DNA of 64,000 nucleotides from Paenibacillus artemisiicola (GCF_017652985.1 NZ_JAGGDJ010000003.1:310001-374000), one strand, 5' to 3'. Positions 52,606 through 60,757 are shown, counted from the first letter of the stretch. Numbers and translations: made by a program. Notes: generated by a model not told the origin, from the sequence alone.

Positions 52606-53304
52606 ATGCTGCTTTTTTCGATTTTGACGGCCGCGGTCGCTCCCGGCATCGCGCTGCTAACCTACTTTTATTTGAAGGACCGCTACGAAGCGGAGCCAAT
52701 TCATATGGTCATCCGGGTTTTTCTGATGGGCGTACTGATCGTGCTTCCGATCATGGTCATCCAGCGTGGGCTCGAGCTTGGCCTGGGAAGCGGGCCGGTC
52801 GTGTTCTCGTTCGCCGTCTCGGCAGGCGTCGAAGAGCTGATGAAGTGGTTCGTCCTTTACCATATCATATATAATCACACGGAATTCGACGAGCCCTATG
52901 ACGGCATCGTCTATGCGGTCGCGATCTCGCTCGGGTTCGCGACCGTCGAGAACGTGCTCTACGCGGTTTTCCAGCCGATGACGGTAGGCTCGCTTCTGAT
53001 CCGGGCGCTGCTGCCGGTTTCCGGCCACGCGCTGTTCGGCGTCACCATGGGCTACTACCTCGGGAAGGCCAGATTCGCGAGCGCGTCCAAGCTGAAGATC
53101 CGCTTCCTGATTCTCGCGGCCTGCCTGCCGCTGCTCGAGCATGGGCTGTACGACTATATCATGGGTTCCGGCTCGACTTATTGGGCATGGTTCATCATGC
53201 CGCTCATGGCTTACTTGTGGTACAAAGGCGTGCGCCGGATCAACCGGGCGAACGCGCGGTCGCCGTTCAGGCTGATCGGCCGCGAGGAAGAGGTTAAGCT
53301 GTAG
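52606..53304 (+). CDS. prsW: intramembrane protease PrsW
   Basis: The 232-residue polytopic protease cuts the anti-sigma factor RsiW in B. subtilis, freeing sigma-W. The conserved Glu pair lies in SAGVEELMKWFVLYHIIYN, followed by the FDEPYDGIVYAVAISLGFAT block and two conserved His in VSGHALFG and LLEHGLYDY. Hydrophobic segments fill most of the rest. GGAAGGTGA precedes the ATG. An RsiW gene is not in this window. Confidence 0.88.
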   Translation: MLLFSILTAAVAPGIALLTYFYLKDRYEAEPIHMVIRVFLMGVLIVLPIMVIQRGLELGLGSGPVVFSFAVSAGVEELMKWFVLYHIIYNHTEFDEPYDGIVYAVAISLGFATVENVLYAVFQPMTVGSLLIRALLPVSGHALFGVTMGYYLGKARFASASKLKIRFLILAACLPLLEHGLYDYIMGSGSTYWAWFIMPLMAYLWYKGVRRINRANARSPFRLIGREEEVKL

Positions 53305-53372
53305 CATTTCCGTCCATACTAGGTAAAGAACGCCAGCCCGGACCGGGCCGGCCAACCTAGGGGAGGACCGCA

Positions 53373-53531
53373 ATGGAAACGGCTCGCGTGAAAATAGCCA
53401 TCCGCTGCAATTTGTGCGGGGAGAAGTTCGTGCTCCGCGGACGCAGGGACAAAGACCGGATCGACACCGGCTTCAAGCAATGCTTATGCAACAACGTCGA
53501 CGATTTCGACATCGAAGAATTGGCGCTCTAA
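53373..53531 (+). CDS. 52-residue protein with CxxC and CxC motifs
   Basis: This short gene encodes 52 residues with RCNLCGEKFVLRGRR near the start and QCLCNN near residue 38, then an acidic tail (DDFDIEELAL). The four Cys (12, 15, 37, 39) could hold one zinc. GGGGAGGA lies about 8 bases before the ATG, and the reading frame is intact between prsW and ypeB. I do not recognise a named family. It may be a small nucleic-acid or protein-binding finger. Confidence 0.7.
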   Translation: METARVKIAIRCNLCGEKFVLRGRRDKDRIDTGFKQCLCNNVDDFDIEELAL

Positions 53532-53573
53532 CGCGCGCCGCCAAACGCGAGGAAAACTTCGCCATACATGCAT

Positions 53574-53629
53574 AAAGCTCCTTTCGGCAAACCAAACTAA
53601 CACCAGGTTTTGCATACGAAAGGAGCTTT
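53574..53629 (+). terminator. long hairpin covering the ypeB ribosome binding site
   Basis: AAAGCTCCTTTCG (53574-53586) and CGAAAGGAGCTTT (53617-53629) form a perfect 13-bp stem. An inner near-perfect stem pairs GCAAACC with GGTTTTGC. A short T run follows, so it can terminate upstream transcription. The 3' arm contains AAAGGAG, the ypeB Shine-Dalgarno sequence. Confidence 0.8.
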
Positions 53630-53633
53630 TGCT

Positions 53634-54974
53634 ATGTATCGTCGCTTAAGCGCTGTGCTTTTCCCGGTCATGACGCTGTTCTTCATCGGCTCCATGTACT
53701 GGGGCTACCAGGAGCACCAGGAGAAAAATTCCATTTTAATCAAGGCCGAGAGCCAATACCAGCGCGCCTTTCACGATTTGTCGTACCATGTCGACCAGCT
53801 GCACCGCCAGCTCGGAAATACGCTGGCCGTCAACAGCGCGTCGCAAAGTTTTCAGCGCAAAGGACTGGTGAACGCGTGGCGGCTGACAAGCGAAGCGCAG
53901 AACGAGATCAACCAGCTGCCGCTGACGCTGCTGCCGTTCAACAAGACGGAAGAATTCCTGTCCAAAATCGCGAACTTCTCGTATAAAACGTCGGTCCGGG
54001 ATTTGGGCAAGCAGCCGTTGTCTCCGGATGAATTCAAGACGCTGAAGACGCTCTACTCCGACTCGGAGGACATCTCCAAGTCGCTGAACGGCGTGCAGGA
54101 AAAGGTGCTGGCGAACAATCTGCGCTGGATGGACGTCGAAGTCGCGCTCGCCACGGAGAAATCGAACCGGGACAACACGATCATCGACGGGTTCAAGACG
54201 GTGGATAAGAAAGTCAGCGAATACCCGGAGATCAACTGGGGCCCTTCGGTCGCGAGCATGTACCAGAAGCGGACCGTCACGATGCTCGCCGGCCAGATGA
54301 GCACGCCGGCGGAGATTCGGGACCGCGCGGCCAAATTCCTCGGCTTAAGCCCGGCGCAGGCGAAAAACATCCGGGTCGTCGAGAACGGCAAAGGCACCGA
54401 ATACGCCTCCTTCTCGGCCACGTATAAAGCGAACAAAGCGGACAATCCGATCGAGATCGATTACACGCAGAAGGGCGCCAAGCTGATTTGGTTTACCAAT
54501 CCGCGCGATATCGGCAAGCAGGCCGTAAGCATCGGGCAAGCGAAGCGCAAGGCGGGCGAGTTCCTGAAGAATCATGGCTACGAAGGCATGAGGCCGATTT
54601 CCTACGACGACGGCAACGACGCGGCCGTATTTACCTTCGTCGATACCCAGGACGGCGTACTGATCTATCCCGCCAAGCTGACCGTCAAGATCGCGCGGGA
54701 CAACGGCGACGGCGTGGCGATTCAAGCCGGCGATTACGTCTACGAGCACCGCAAGCGGAACCTGCCGAAGGCGAAGCTGACGAGCGCGCAGGCGAAGGCG
54801 GCGCTTAATCCCGATTTCAAGGTGAGCAGGCAGCAAATGGCCTTGATCGACAACGACGAGGACAAGGAAGTGCTGTGCTACGAGTTCGTCGGCAAGATCA
54901 ACGGATCGGTTTACAAAATCTATATCAACGCCGACAGCGGCGTCGAGGAGTCCATCGAACAGCTGCCGGCTTGA
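53634..54974 (+). CDS. ypeB: spore germination protein YpeB
   Basis: The 446-residue protein has an N-terminal helix (LSAVLFPVMTLFFIGSMYWG) and a long helical region of about residues 30-230. C-terminal PepSY repeats follow (for example the segment starting LTSAQAKAALNP and ending DSGVEESIEQL). YpeB stabilises the cortex-lytic enzyme SleB in the spore inner membrane region. The ATG at 53634 follows AAGGAG. In B. subtilis sleB lies directly upstream; here the place is taken by prsW and the CxxC gene. Confidence 0.9.
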   Translation: MYRRLSAVLFPVMTLFFIGSMYWGYQEHQEKNSILIKAESQYQRAFHDLSYHVDQLHRQLGNTLAVNSASQSFQRKGLVNAWRLTSEAQNEINQLPLTLLPFNKTEEFLSKIANFSYKTSVRDLGKQPLSPDEFKTLKTLYSDSEDISKSLNGVQEKVLANNLRWMDVEVALATEKSNRDNTIIDGFKTVDKKVSEYPEINWGPSVASMYQKRTVTMLAGQMSTPAEIRDRAAKFLGLSPAQAKNIRVVENGKGTEYASFSATYKANKADNPIEIDYTQKGAKLIWFTNPRDIGKQAVSIGQAKRKAGEFLKNHGYEGMRPISYDDGNDAAVFTFVDTQDGVLIYPAKLTVKIARDNGDGVAIQAGDYVYEHRKRNLPKAKLTSAQAKAALNPDFKVSRQQMALIDNDEDKEVLCYEFVGKINGSVYKIYINADSGVEESIEQLPA

Positions 54975-54977
54975 CCG

Positions 54978-55011
54978 AAAGGACGTGCGTCCCGAGACGC
55001 ACGTCCTTTTT
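54978..55011 (+). terminator. intrinsic terminator after ypeB
   Basis: AAGGACGTGCGTC and GACGCACGTCCTT form a 13-bp stem with a 4-base loop, followed by TTT. Confidence 0.9.
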
Positions 55012-55081
55012 GCGCGCCTATGCCTCTCTCCCCAATTTTCGACAGCCTGTGCTATAATCGTGCAATGGGGGAGGAAAGCCG

Positions 55082-55735
55082 ATGCTGCCAACGATCAATC
55101 AGTTTTTATACTTGCAAATCGCTTCGTCCGACGAAGAAGAAGCCGCGCTGGAATACAAGTCCAGAATCGCGGACAGCGCCGCGGACGAGCTGCTCATCGA
55201 CATTCCGATATTGGAAGGGACCGGGCGTTATAAGCGTCTGTATCTGGGGGATGAAATTTCCGCCTATTATATGACGCAAGAGGGCGTAAAGCACTACTTC
55301 AACACGCATGTGCTGGGCTTCAGGGAAGACGCGGTCAGGCTGGTCCGGATCCGCAAGCCGGAACCCGATTCCGTCACCAAAATCCAGCGCAGGCATTTCC
55401 TGCGGGTAGCGGCCGAGCTCGAAATCGCGATCACGCTTTCCGGCAGCGTCCGTTTCATCGGCGTAACCGACGACGTGGGGGGCGGGGGCATTTCGTTCAT
55501 GGCGGACGCCAAATGGCCGATCAAGACGGGAACGGAGCTCGACTGCTGGCTGCTCGTGCCGTACCGGAACGGATCGGTCGACCATGCCCAGTTCAAGGCG
55601 GAGGTCGTCCGCGTGAAGCCGCTCGAGAACGGCAAACACCAAATCATGGCAAAATTCGCGAAGATCGCGGACGGCGAACGGCAGCGCATCATCCGCTTTT
55701 GCTTCGAACGGCAGCTCGATTTCCGGAAACAATAA
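55082..55735 (+). CDS. PilZ-domain protein (YpfA/MotI-like)
   Basis: The 217-residue protein has an N-terminal YcgR-like domain (DELLIDIPILEGTGRYKRLY) and a C-terminal PilZ domain. The Arg motif is intact in KIQRRHFLRVAAELE, about residues 101-115. The second motif, normally (D/N)xSxxG, reads DDVGGGGISF with Gly in place of Ser. In B. subtilis the homologue binds cyclic di-GMP and brakes the flagellar motor. The gene order ypeB-ypfA-ypfB-cmk is kept. GGGGGAGG precedes the ATG. Confidence 0.85.
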   Translation: MLPTINQFLYLQIASSDEEEAALEYKSRIADSAADELLIDIPILEGTGRYKRLYLGDEISAYYMTQEGVKHYFNTHVLGFREDAVRLVRIRKPEPDSVTKIQRRHFLRVAAELEIAITLSGSVRFIGVTDDVGGGGISFMADAKWPIKTGTELDCWLLVPYRNGSVDHAQFKAEVVRVKPLENGKHQIMAKFAKIADGERQRIIRFCFERQLDFRKQ

Positions 55736-55861
55736 TTCCGCGCGCGGGAATGAATAAGGATTCCTTTCGTGGAAAAACTAGCCTTATCCGAGGCTTGTCC
55801 GCGCGGCCCGATCCGGCCGCGGCGCGCCTGGCAGACTGCGCTCGGACAAGGAGGTTGCGAC

Positions 55862-56038
55862 ATGCCGCGTAAATCCCAGAACGACTATTTGGACCTTGCC
55901 GACCGGGTGACCCGGGCGCTCAAGATCGCCGTGATCGCGCTGCTCGTCGCGCTCGCGGCCAGTCAGCTGGCGCTCCAAATTCCGCAGGTGCGGATGTGGG
56001 TCACGGGCGTGGACCGGCTCGAAGGCACGCCTTTTTAG
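55862..56038 (+). CDS. ypfB: YpfB-like DUF5359 small membrane protein
   Basis: The 58-residue protein has a polar N-terminus and one helix, LKIAVIALLVALAASQLALQ, followed by a short tail (VDRLEGTPF). Size, layout and place between ypfA and cmk match B. subtilis YpfB. AAGGAGG lies about 7 bases before ATG 55862; an in-frame upstream ATG at 55769 has no such site. Function is unknown. Confidence 0.65.
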   Translation: MPRKSQNDYLDLADRVTRALKIAVIALLVALAASQLALQIPQVRMWVTGVDRLEGTPF

Positions 56039-56052
56039 CAGGTTTGCGTTCT

Positions 56053-56081
56053 TTGCACTTCCTCGGCGGCTGTGGTATAAT
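56053..56081 (+). promoter_or_regulatory. sigma-A promoter before cmk
   Basis: TTGCAC (56053-56058) and TATAAT (56076-56081) are separated by 17 bases. Confidence 0.8.
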
Positions 56082-56091
56082 TTTTACTATC

Positions 56092-56112
56092 GCAGGCAAT
56101 GCCTGCTTTTTT
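56092..56112 (+). terminator. tiny hairpin with T run just after the cmk promoter
   Basis: GCAGGC and GCCTGC form a 6-bp stem with an AAT loop, followed by TTTTTT. It starts about 10 bases after the -10 box, so it would fold at the very 5' end of the cmk transcript. Confidence 0.5.
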
Positions 56113-56171
56113 AATGATTATTACAGCATGGTGGCAGCCGCTGCCCGACTTTCAAGGAGGTCAAACACCGC

Positions 56172-56873
56172 TTGGGCAAGAATGGGGGAACCATCAGCGG
56201 ACGCATTAACGTGGCGATCGACGGCCCGGCAGGCGCCGGGAAGAGTACCGTCGCCCGCAAAGTCGCTGAACAACTGGGTTACATTTACATTGATACAGGC
56301 GCGATGTACCGGGCCGTCGCTTACGCGGCAATCGGTGCAGGCATCACCCCTGACGATTCGGACAAGCTGGGAAGGCTCGTTCAAACGTTGAACATCGTGC
56401 TTGCGCCCGGCGGTGAAGGTCAGACGGTTTGGTTGAACGGCGAGAACGTCACCGCGGCCATCCGAACGCGCGAAGTGACGCTGATCGTCTCTCAAATCGC
56501 CTCCCATGAAGCCGTGAGGCTGAACCTGGTGCAGCTGCAGCGGGAGCTGGCGGATTCGAAGGGCATCGTCATGGACGGCCGCGATATCGGCACGCACGTG
56601 CTTCCGAATGCCGAAGTGAAAGTTTTTCTCGTCGCCAGCGTGCAGGTGCGGGCGCTCAGGCGTTTTCAAGAGCTGAGCGGCAAAGAAGCCGTGCCGCTGC
56701 AGCAGCTGGAGCGGGAGATCGCGGAACGCGACCAAAGCGACGAGCGCAGGGAAATTTCGCCGCTGATTCGCGCGAACGACGCGGAAGTCATCGACAGCAC
56801 GGAGCTGACGATCGATCAAGTCGTCGCACGAATTCTGGACTTATGCCGAACCAAAACGGTGGAGGCGAAGTAA
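56172..56873 (+). CDS. cmk: cytidylate kinase
   Basis: The 233-residue kinase phosphorylates CMP and dCMP. The P loop is AIDGPAGAGKSTVARKVAE near residue 15, the substrate segment is YIDTGAMYRAVAY, and VMDGRDIGTHVLPNAEVKVF and RDQSDERREISPL complete the family pattern. The only usable start is TTG 56172, 11 bases behind AAGGAGG. plsC follows after 3 bases. Confidence 0.94.
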   Translation: MGKNGGTISGRINVAIDGPAGAGKSTVARKVAEQLGYIYIDTGAMYRAVAYAAIGAGITPDDSDKLGRLVQTLNIVLAPGGEGQTVWLNGENVTAAIRTREVTLIVSQIASHEAVRLNLVQLQRELADSKGIVMDGRDIGTHVLPNAEVKVFLVASVQVRALRRFQELSGKEAVPLQQLEREIAERDQSDERREISPLIRANDAEVIDSTELTIDQVVARILDLCRTKTVEAK

Positions 56874-56876
56874 ACT

Positions 56877-57452
56877 ATGCTATATAGCATTTGCCGCAGC
56901 CTGCTGCGGATCATTTACGCCGTCCTGTTCCGTTTTGAAGCGATCGGGCTGGAGAACATTCCGCCGACCGGTCCCGTGGTCCTCTGTTCAAACCATATCA
57001 GCTTGCTCGATCCGCCGACAGTCGGCACGCCGGTGAACCGCATGGTGCACTACATGGCGAAGGCGGAGCTCTTCGCCGTCCCGCTGTTCGGCCCGTTCAT
57101 CAGGTCGCTCGGCGCCTTCCCGGTCAAGCGGGGAGGGGTCAGCAAGGAAGCGATACGCAACGCGATCGGCCTGCTGAAGGAAGGCAAAGTGATGGGGATC
57201 TTCCCGGAAGGTTCCAGATCGGCGGGGGATAGCGCGGGCAAGAAGGGCGCGGCCATGATCGCGCTGCGAAGCGGGGCCGCAGTCATACCGGTCGCCATTA
57301 TCGGCCGTTACAAGATCTTTCGCAAGATGCGCATCAAGTATGGCAAGCCCATCGATTTGTCGGCCTTCATACAAAATTCATCATCCGATGTGCTGGAGCA
57401 AGTGACCGATGTCATCATGCGCGAGATCCGCAACATGGTCAAAGAAGGGTAA
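56877..57452 (+). CDS. plsC: 1-acyl-sn-glycerol-3-phosphate acyltransferase
   Basis: The 191-residue membrane-bound enzyme adds the second acyl chain to make phosphatidic acid. The acyltransferase motifs NHISLLDPP (HxxxxD) and FPEGSRS are present, plus GAFPVKRGG between them. A short hydrophobic N-terminus (LLRIIYAVLFRFEAIG) likely binds the membrane. plsY and gpsA at the right end of the window act in the same pathway. Confidence 0.93.
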   Translation: MLYSICRSLLRIIYAVLFRFEAIGLENIPPTGPVVLCSNHISLLDPPTVGTPVNRMVHYMAKAELFAVPLFGPFIRSLGAFPVKRGGVSKEAIRNAIGLLKEGKVMGIFPEGSRSAGDSAGKKGAAMIALRSGAAVIPVAIIGRYKIFRKMRIKYGKPIDLSAFIQNSSSDVLEQVTDVIMREIRNMVKEG

Positions 57453-57559
57453 TCATTTCACGTTATTCATGTTTTAAACGGTGGGCCGGTTGAACGCGTT
57501 TCAAACAACGGCTTCACGTTTAAATAAAGTTGGGGTATGAATTGAGGAGGTTATTTCAA

Positions 57560-58819
57560 ATGTCAGAAGAAACAAAAGTTCAAGAATCCGCGTCCGCGGA
57601 GGCAATCAGCCAAGATGCTTTGGATAATTTCGTGTCCTTGAAAAAAGGGGACATCGTGAATGGTACGATCGTCAAAATCGAAGATAACCAAGTGACCGTT
57701 AGCCTTGGATATAAATATGACGGCGTTATTCCACTTCGTGAACTTTCCTCGGTTCAAATCGACAGCGCGGCGGACGCCGTGCAAGTCGGCCAAGAAGTAC
57801 AGCTGAAAGTCGTTAGCATCGACGACGAGAAAGAACGTCTCGTGCTTTCCAAGAAAGCCATCGACAGCGAGAAGGCTTGGGACGTGCTGCAGGCGCAGTT
57901 CGAAGCCGGCGAAGTGCTCGAAGTCACGGTTGCGGACGTCGTGAAGGGCGGCCTGGTCGTTGACGTAGGCGTACGCGGCTTCATCCCGGCTTCCATGGTC
58001 GAGCGCCACTTCGTCGAAGATTTCAGCGACTACAAGGGCCGCAAGATCCGCGTCAAAGTCAAAGAAATCGACCGCGAAAACAATAAAGTTATCCTGTCCG
58101 CGAAAGAAGTGCTGGACCAGGAGTTCGAACAAAACAAGCAATCGATCATCAGCGGCCTGCAAATCGGCCAAGAAATCGACGGTACGGTACAACGCTTGAC
58201 GCCGTTCGGCGCGTTCGTCGACATCGGCGGCATCGATGGGCTGGTTCACGTATCCGAGCTGTCGTGGCAGCACGTGGCGCATCCGAAGGATGTCGTCTCC
58301 GAAGGCCAATCCGTTCGCGTGAAAGTGCTTAAAGTCGATCCGGCCGCAGGCAAGATCAGCCTCAGCATCAAAGCCGCGCAACCGGGTCCTTGGGAAACGG
58401 CGACGGGCAGCTTCAACATCGGCGAAATCGTCACGGGTACGGTCCGCCGCATCGTAAGCTTCGGCGCGTTCGTCGAAATCGCGCCGGGCGTCGAAGGCCT
58501 CGTGCACATTTCGCAGCTGGCGCACCGCCACGTGGCAACGCCGAACGAAGTGGTGAAGGAAGGCCAAGAAGTCAAAGCGAAAATTCTCGACTTCAACCCG
58601 GGCGAGAAGCGCGTCAGCCTGAGCATCAAAGAAACGGAAGAAGCTCCGGAGCAGTCTGCCCGCCCTGAACGGGAACACGGCGAGCGCCGCGACCGTGGCG
58701 AGCGCCGCGACCGCGGACCGAAAGTAGAGCTGAACAACCCGAACGTCAGCCTAAGCAACGAAAGCATGAGCTTCACGCTGGCCGAGCGTTTCGGCGACAA
58801 GCTGAGCAAATTGAAATAA
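57560..58819 (+). CDS. rpsA: 30S ribosomal protein S1 homologue
   Basis: The 419-residue protein has four S1 RNA-binding domains, starting near LKKGDIVNGTIVKIEDNQVT, VLEVTVADVVKGGLVVDVGV, EIDGTVQRLTPFGAFVDIGG and IVTGTVRRIVSFGAFVEIAP. A Glu/Arg-rich segment follows (EREHGERRDRGERRDRG). Four domains instead of the six of E. coli is normal for Bacillota (YpfD). ATG 57560 is behind GAGGAGG; codon use is less GC-biased than in neighbours, as expected for a highly expressed gene. Confidence 0.93.
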   Translation: MSEETKVQESASAEAISQDALDNFVSLKKGDIVNGTIVKIEDNQVTVSLGYKYDGVIPLRELSSVQIDSAADAVQVGQEVQLKVVSIDDEKERLVLSKKAIDSEKAWDVLQAQFEAGEVLEVTVADVVKGGLVVDVGVRGFIPASMVERHFVEDFSDYKGRKIRVKVKEIDRENNKVILSAKEVLDQEFEQNKQSIISGLQIGQEIDGTVQRLTPFGAFVDIGGIDGLVHVSELSWQHVAHPKDVVSEGQSVRVKVLKVDPAAGKISLSIKAAQPGPWETATGSFNIGEIVTGTVRRIVSFGAFVEIAPGVEGLVHISQLAHRHVATPNEVVKEGQEVKAKILDFNPGEKRVSLSIKETEEAPEQSARPEREHGERRDRGERRDRGPKVELNNPNVSLSNESMSFTLAERFGDKLSKLK

Positions 58820-58849
58820 TCGATTCCATCCGGAATCGGCATCGTCATC

Positions 58850-58894
58850 AAACCGCTCGTTCCGCAGGCATCGCCGCGGAACGAGCGGTTTTTT
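58850..58894 (+). terminator. intrinsic terminator after rpsA
   Basis: AACCGCTCGTTCCGC and GCGGAACGAGCGGTT form a 15-bp stem, followed by TTTT. Confidence 0.93.
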
Positions 58895-58928
58895 CGTGCT
58901 CGTATCCGCCGATCGGCGAGTCGCCCGG

Positions 58929-58958
58929 GAGTATTGCATGGGCCGGAAGCGCATAATA
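58929..58958 (+). promoter_or_regulatory. possible sigma-F/G-like promoter for yphA
   Basis: GAGTA (58929-58933) and CATAATA (58952-58958) are 18 bases apart, fitting GNATR and CATNNTA with one mismatch. The -10 matches fully. Confidence 0.4.
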
Positions 58959-58982
58959 AGGGCATACGGGAGGGATCAAGCG

Positions 58983-59612
58983 GTGAACGACGGCTTTATT
59001 GCGATTTGGCTCTTATCGATGGCGGCGATTCTTTATTTCACTGGCTGGGAGCGGCAGGTCGCCGACGGGCTGCCGCTTCGCACGCTCGGCGCGTTCATCG
59101 GCGCGACATGCGTGCTGCACGCGATGTCCGTCACGGTTCGCGGGCAGGCCGAAATTACCGGGAGCGCCGCGCTCGCGATCGGCTCGGCGCTTGTGCTTCT
59201 CGTGATCATGCGGAAGCCCGGCGCGATCTTCTTTACGCTCTTCTCCGCGCTGCTCACCGGCTTCATGTGGATGTGGATGGGCTATATCTACAGCATGGAT
59301 CCCGTGTTCGTGGTCGTGCATCCGGCATGGGACGGTCCGCTGCTGGCCGGGCTGTTCGCGGGCTTGCTCGCGGATCGCTTCCGCACCCACTTCGTCATCG
59401 CCGCGCTTAGCGCCGTCGTTGCGCTCGGCCAAGCCTATTTAGGCCCGGCGGCGCATGACGGCGTGCTGTTCATCGGGTCCCTGTCGTGGTGGGACGGCTT
59501 GATCATCGCCTTAACGGCCGCAAGACTGACGTCCGCCGTCAAGGCGTTCGTCAAAGAGAAAGCGCTCGGCGTACTCGACAGCCGATCCGGCGAACAAGGA
59601 GGCAGCTCGTAA
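58983..59612 (+). CDS. yphA: YphA-like polytopic membrane protein
   Basis: The 209-residue protein is almost entirely hydrophobic, with about six helices including IAIWLLSMAAILYFTGW, AALAIGSALVLLVIM and FIGSLSWWDGLIIALTAA. It corresponds in size and place to B. subtilis YphA, which has no known function. The start is GTG 58983 behind GGGAGGGAT. It leads a three-gene group with seaA and its partner. Confidence 0.75.
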   Translation: MNDGFIAIWLLSMAAILYFTGWERQVADGLPLRTLGAFIGATCVLHAMSVTVRGQAEITGSAALAIGSALVLLVIMRKPGAIFFTLFSALLTGFMWMWMGYIYSMDPVFVVVHPAWDGPLLAGLFAGLLADRFRTHFVIAALSAVVALGQAYLGPAAHDGVLFIGSLSWWDGLIIALTAARLTSAVKAFVKEKALGVLDSRSGEQGGSS

Positions 59613-59615
59613 CCG

Positions 59616-60554
59616 ATGTGGGAACATCTTTGGACGCATTTGAAGTCCGGACAGCCGCATCACGTCGTGTACGGCATCATGCTCGGCGTGGCGTTCGGCC
59701 TAGGCTCGCGGCTCATGATGCTGCGGACGGACTACCGGCAATACCCTACATATCCCCATGGACGCATCATTCACATCTCGCTCGGCGTCATCGCCGCGGC
59801 GCTCGGCGCCGTGGCCGTGCCCGCGCTGTACAAGAAGGATTTTACCGCGATCACGTTCCTGACGCTGGCCGCCCAGCAGTTTCGCGACGTGCGCAACATG
59901 GAGCGCCAGACGCTGTCCAAGATCGACAGCATGGAGCTGGTCTCGCGGGGATCGACGTATATCGAAGGCATCGCGATGGTGTTCGAAGGACGGAATTACC
60001 TCGTCATCCTGACTTCGCTCCTCACCAGTCTCGCGTCCTTGTCGTTAGGCTTGCCGTTCGGCGTCGTCATGGGCTTTCTAGCGCTGCTGCTCGTCTATCG
60101 GCTCAAGTCGGGCAAGTCCCTCTCCCACATCGCGCGCGCCGAAATCGCTGACGTGAAGGTGGACGGACCCGATCTGTACGTCGGCGACATCTACATCATG
60201 AACGTGGGCTTGTCGTCCAATCAGCAGATCATCTCGGAACGGGGACTCGGGATCATTCTTCACCCGGTCAATCCGAACGCCAAGGCGACGCTCAGCAACT
60301 TGGGGCAGCGGCAGGCGATTCTGTTCGACCTGTCCACGATTCTCGGCGTCTATCGGGACGACGGAGAGCCCGCGCTCGTGCCGATGGCGAAGCTGGACAT
60401 CAAGGACGGCCGGCTCGCGGTTTTCCTGCTGCCGCAGGAGAAGGACGCGGAGAAGGCGAAGGCGGTCGTTGAGCGGGTGCCGATTCTGGAATCCGCGGTA
60501 AGAATGCCGACCGAGGCCGGGGTGAACCGGGGAAAGGAGCGGCAGCATGGCTAA
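59616..60554 (+). CDS. YIEGIA family spore protein (SeaA/YphB-like)
   Basis: The 312-residue protein carries the family-naming sequence STYIEGIAMVFEGRNYLV near residues 111-128. Membrane segments occur near HVVYGIMLGVAFGLGSRLMM, LGVIAAALGAVAVPALY and LSLGLPFGVVMGFLALLLVY. A soluble domain of about 130 residues follows. YIEGIA proteins are restricted to spore formers, and SeaA is linked to spore envelope assembly. AAGGAGG is about 13 bases before ATG 59616. The end overlaps the next gene by 8 bases. Confidence 0.8.
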   Translation: MWEHLWTHLKSGQPHHVVYGIMLGVAFGLGSRLMMLRTDYRQYPTYPHGRIIHISLGVIAAALGAVAVPALYKKDFTAITFLTLAAQQFRDVRNMERQTLSKIDSMELVSRGSTYIEGIAMVFEGRNYLVILTSLLTSLASLSLGLPFGVVMGFLALLLVYRLKSGKSLSHIARAEIADVKVDGPDLYVGDIYIMNVGLSSNQQIISERGLGIILHPVNPNAKATLSNLGQRQAILFDLSTILGVYRDDGEPALVPMAKLDIKDGRLAVFLLPQEKDAEKAKAVVERVPILESAVRMPTEAGVNRGKERQHG

Positions 60555-60732
60555 AATCGTGGCGATCGTGACGGACAGCCGCGACCATGTCGGGGGCGGC
60601 GCGCCGATATTCGTCGAAACCGACAAAGTGAAACGGGAATCGACGGCATTCCTGCTCGAGAAGATTTTGGACGCCGTCGCGCATGACATGAAAGACGGCA
60701 ACTTTATTCTGGTCGACCACAGCGCGGAATGA
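60547..60732 (+). CDS. small partner (capping subunit) of the YIEGIA protein
   Basis: The 61-residue protein reads like the small conserved partner found after YIEGIA genes: KIVAIVTDSRDHVGGGAPIF, then ERILDAVAHDMKDGN-like ending with FILVDHSAE. It starts inside the YIEGIA gene with GGAAAGGAG upstream, so the two are coupled. The family name is recalled from database naming; its biochemical role is unknown. Confidence 0.72.
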   Translation: MAKIVAIVTDSRDHVGGGAPIFVETDKVKRESTAFLLEKILDAVAHDMKDGNFILVDHSAE

Positions 60733-60757
60733 AATGTTAGCCATTCCCGCTGTTTTT

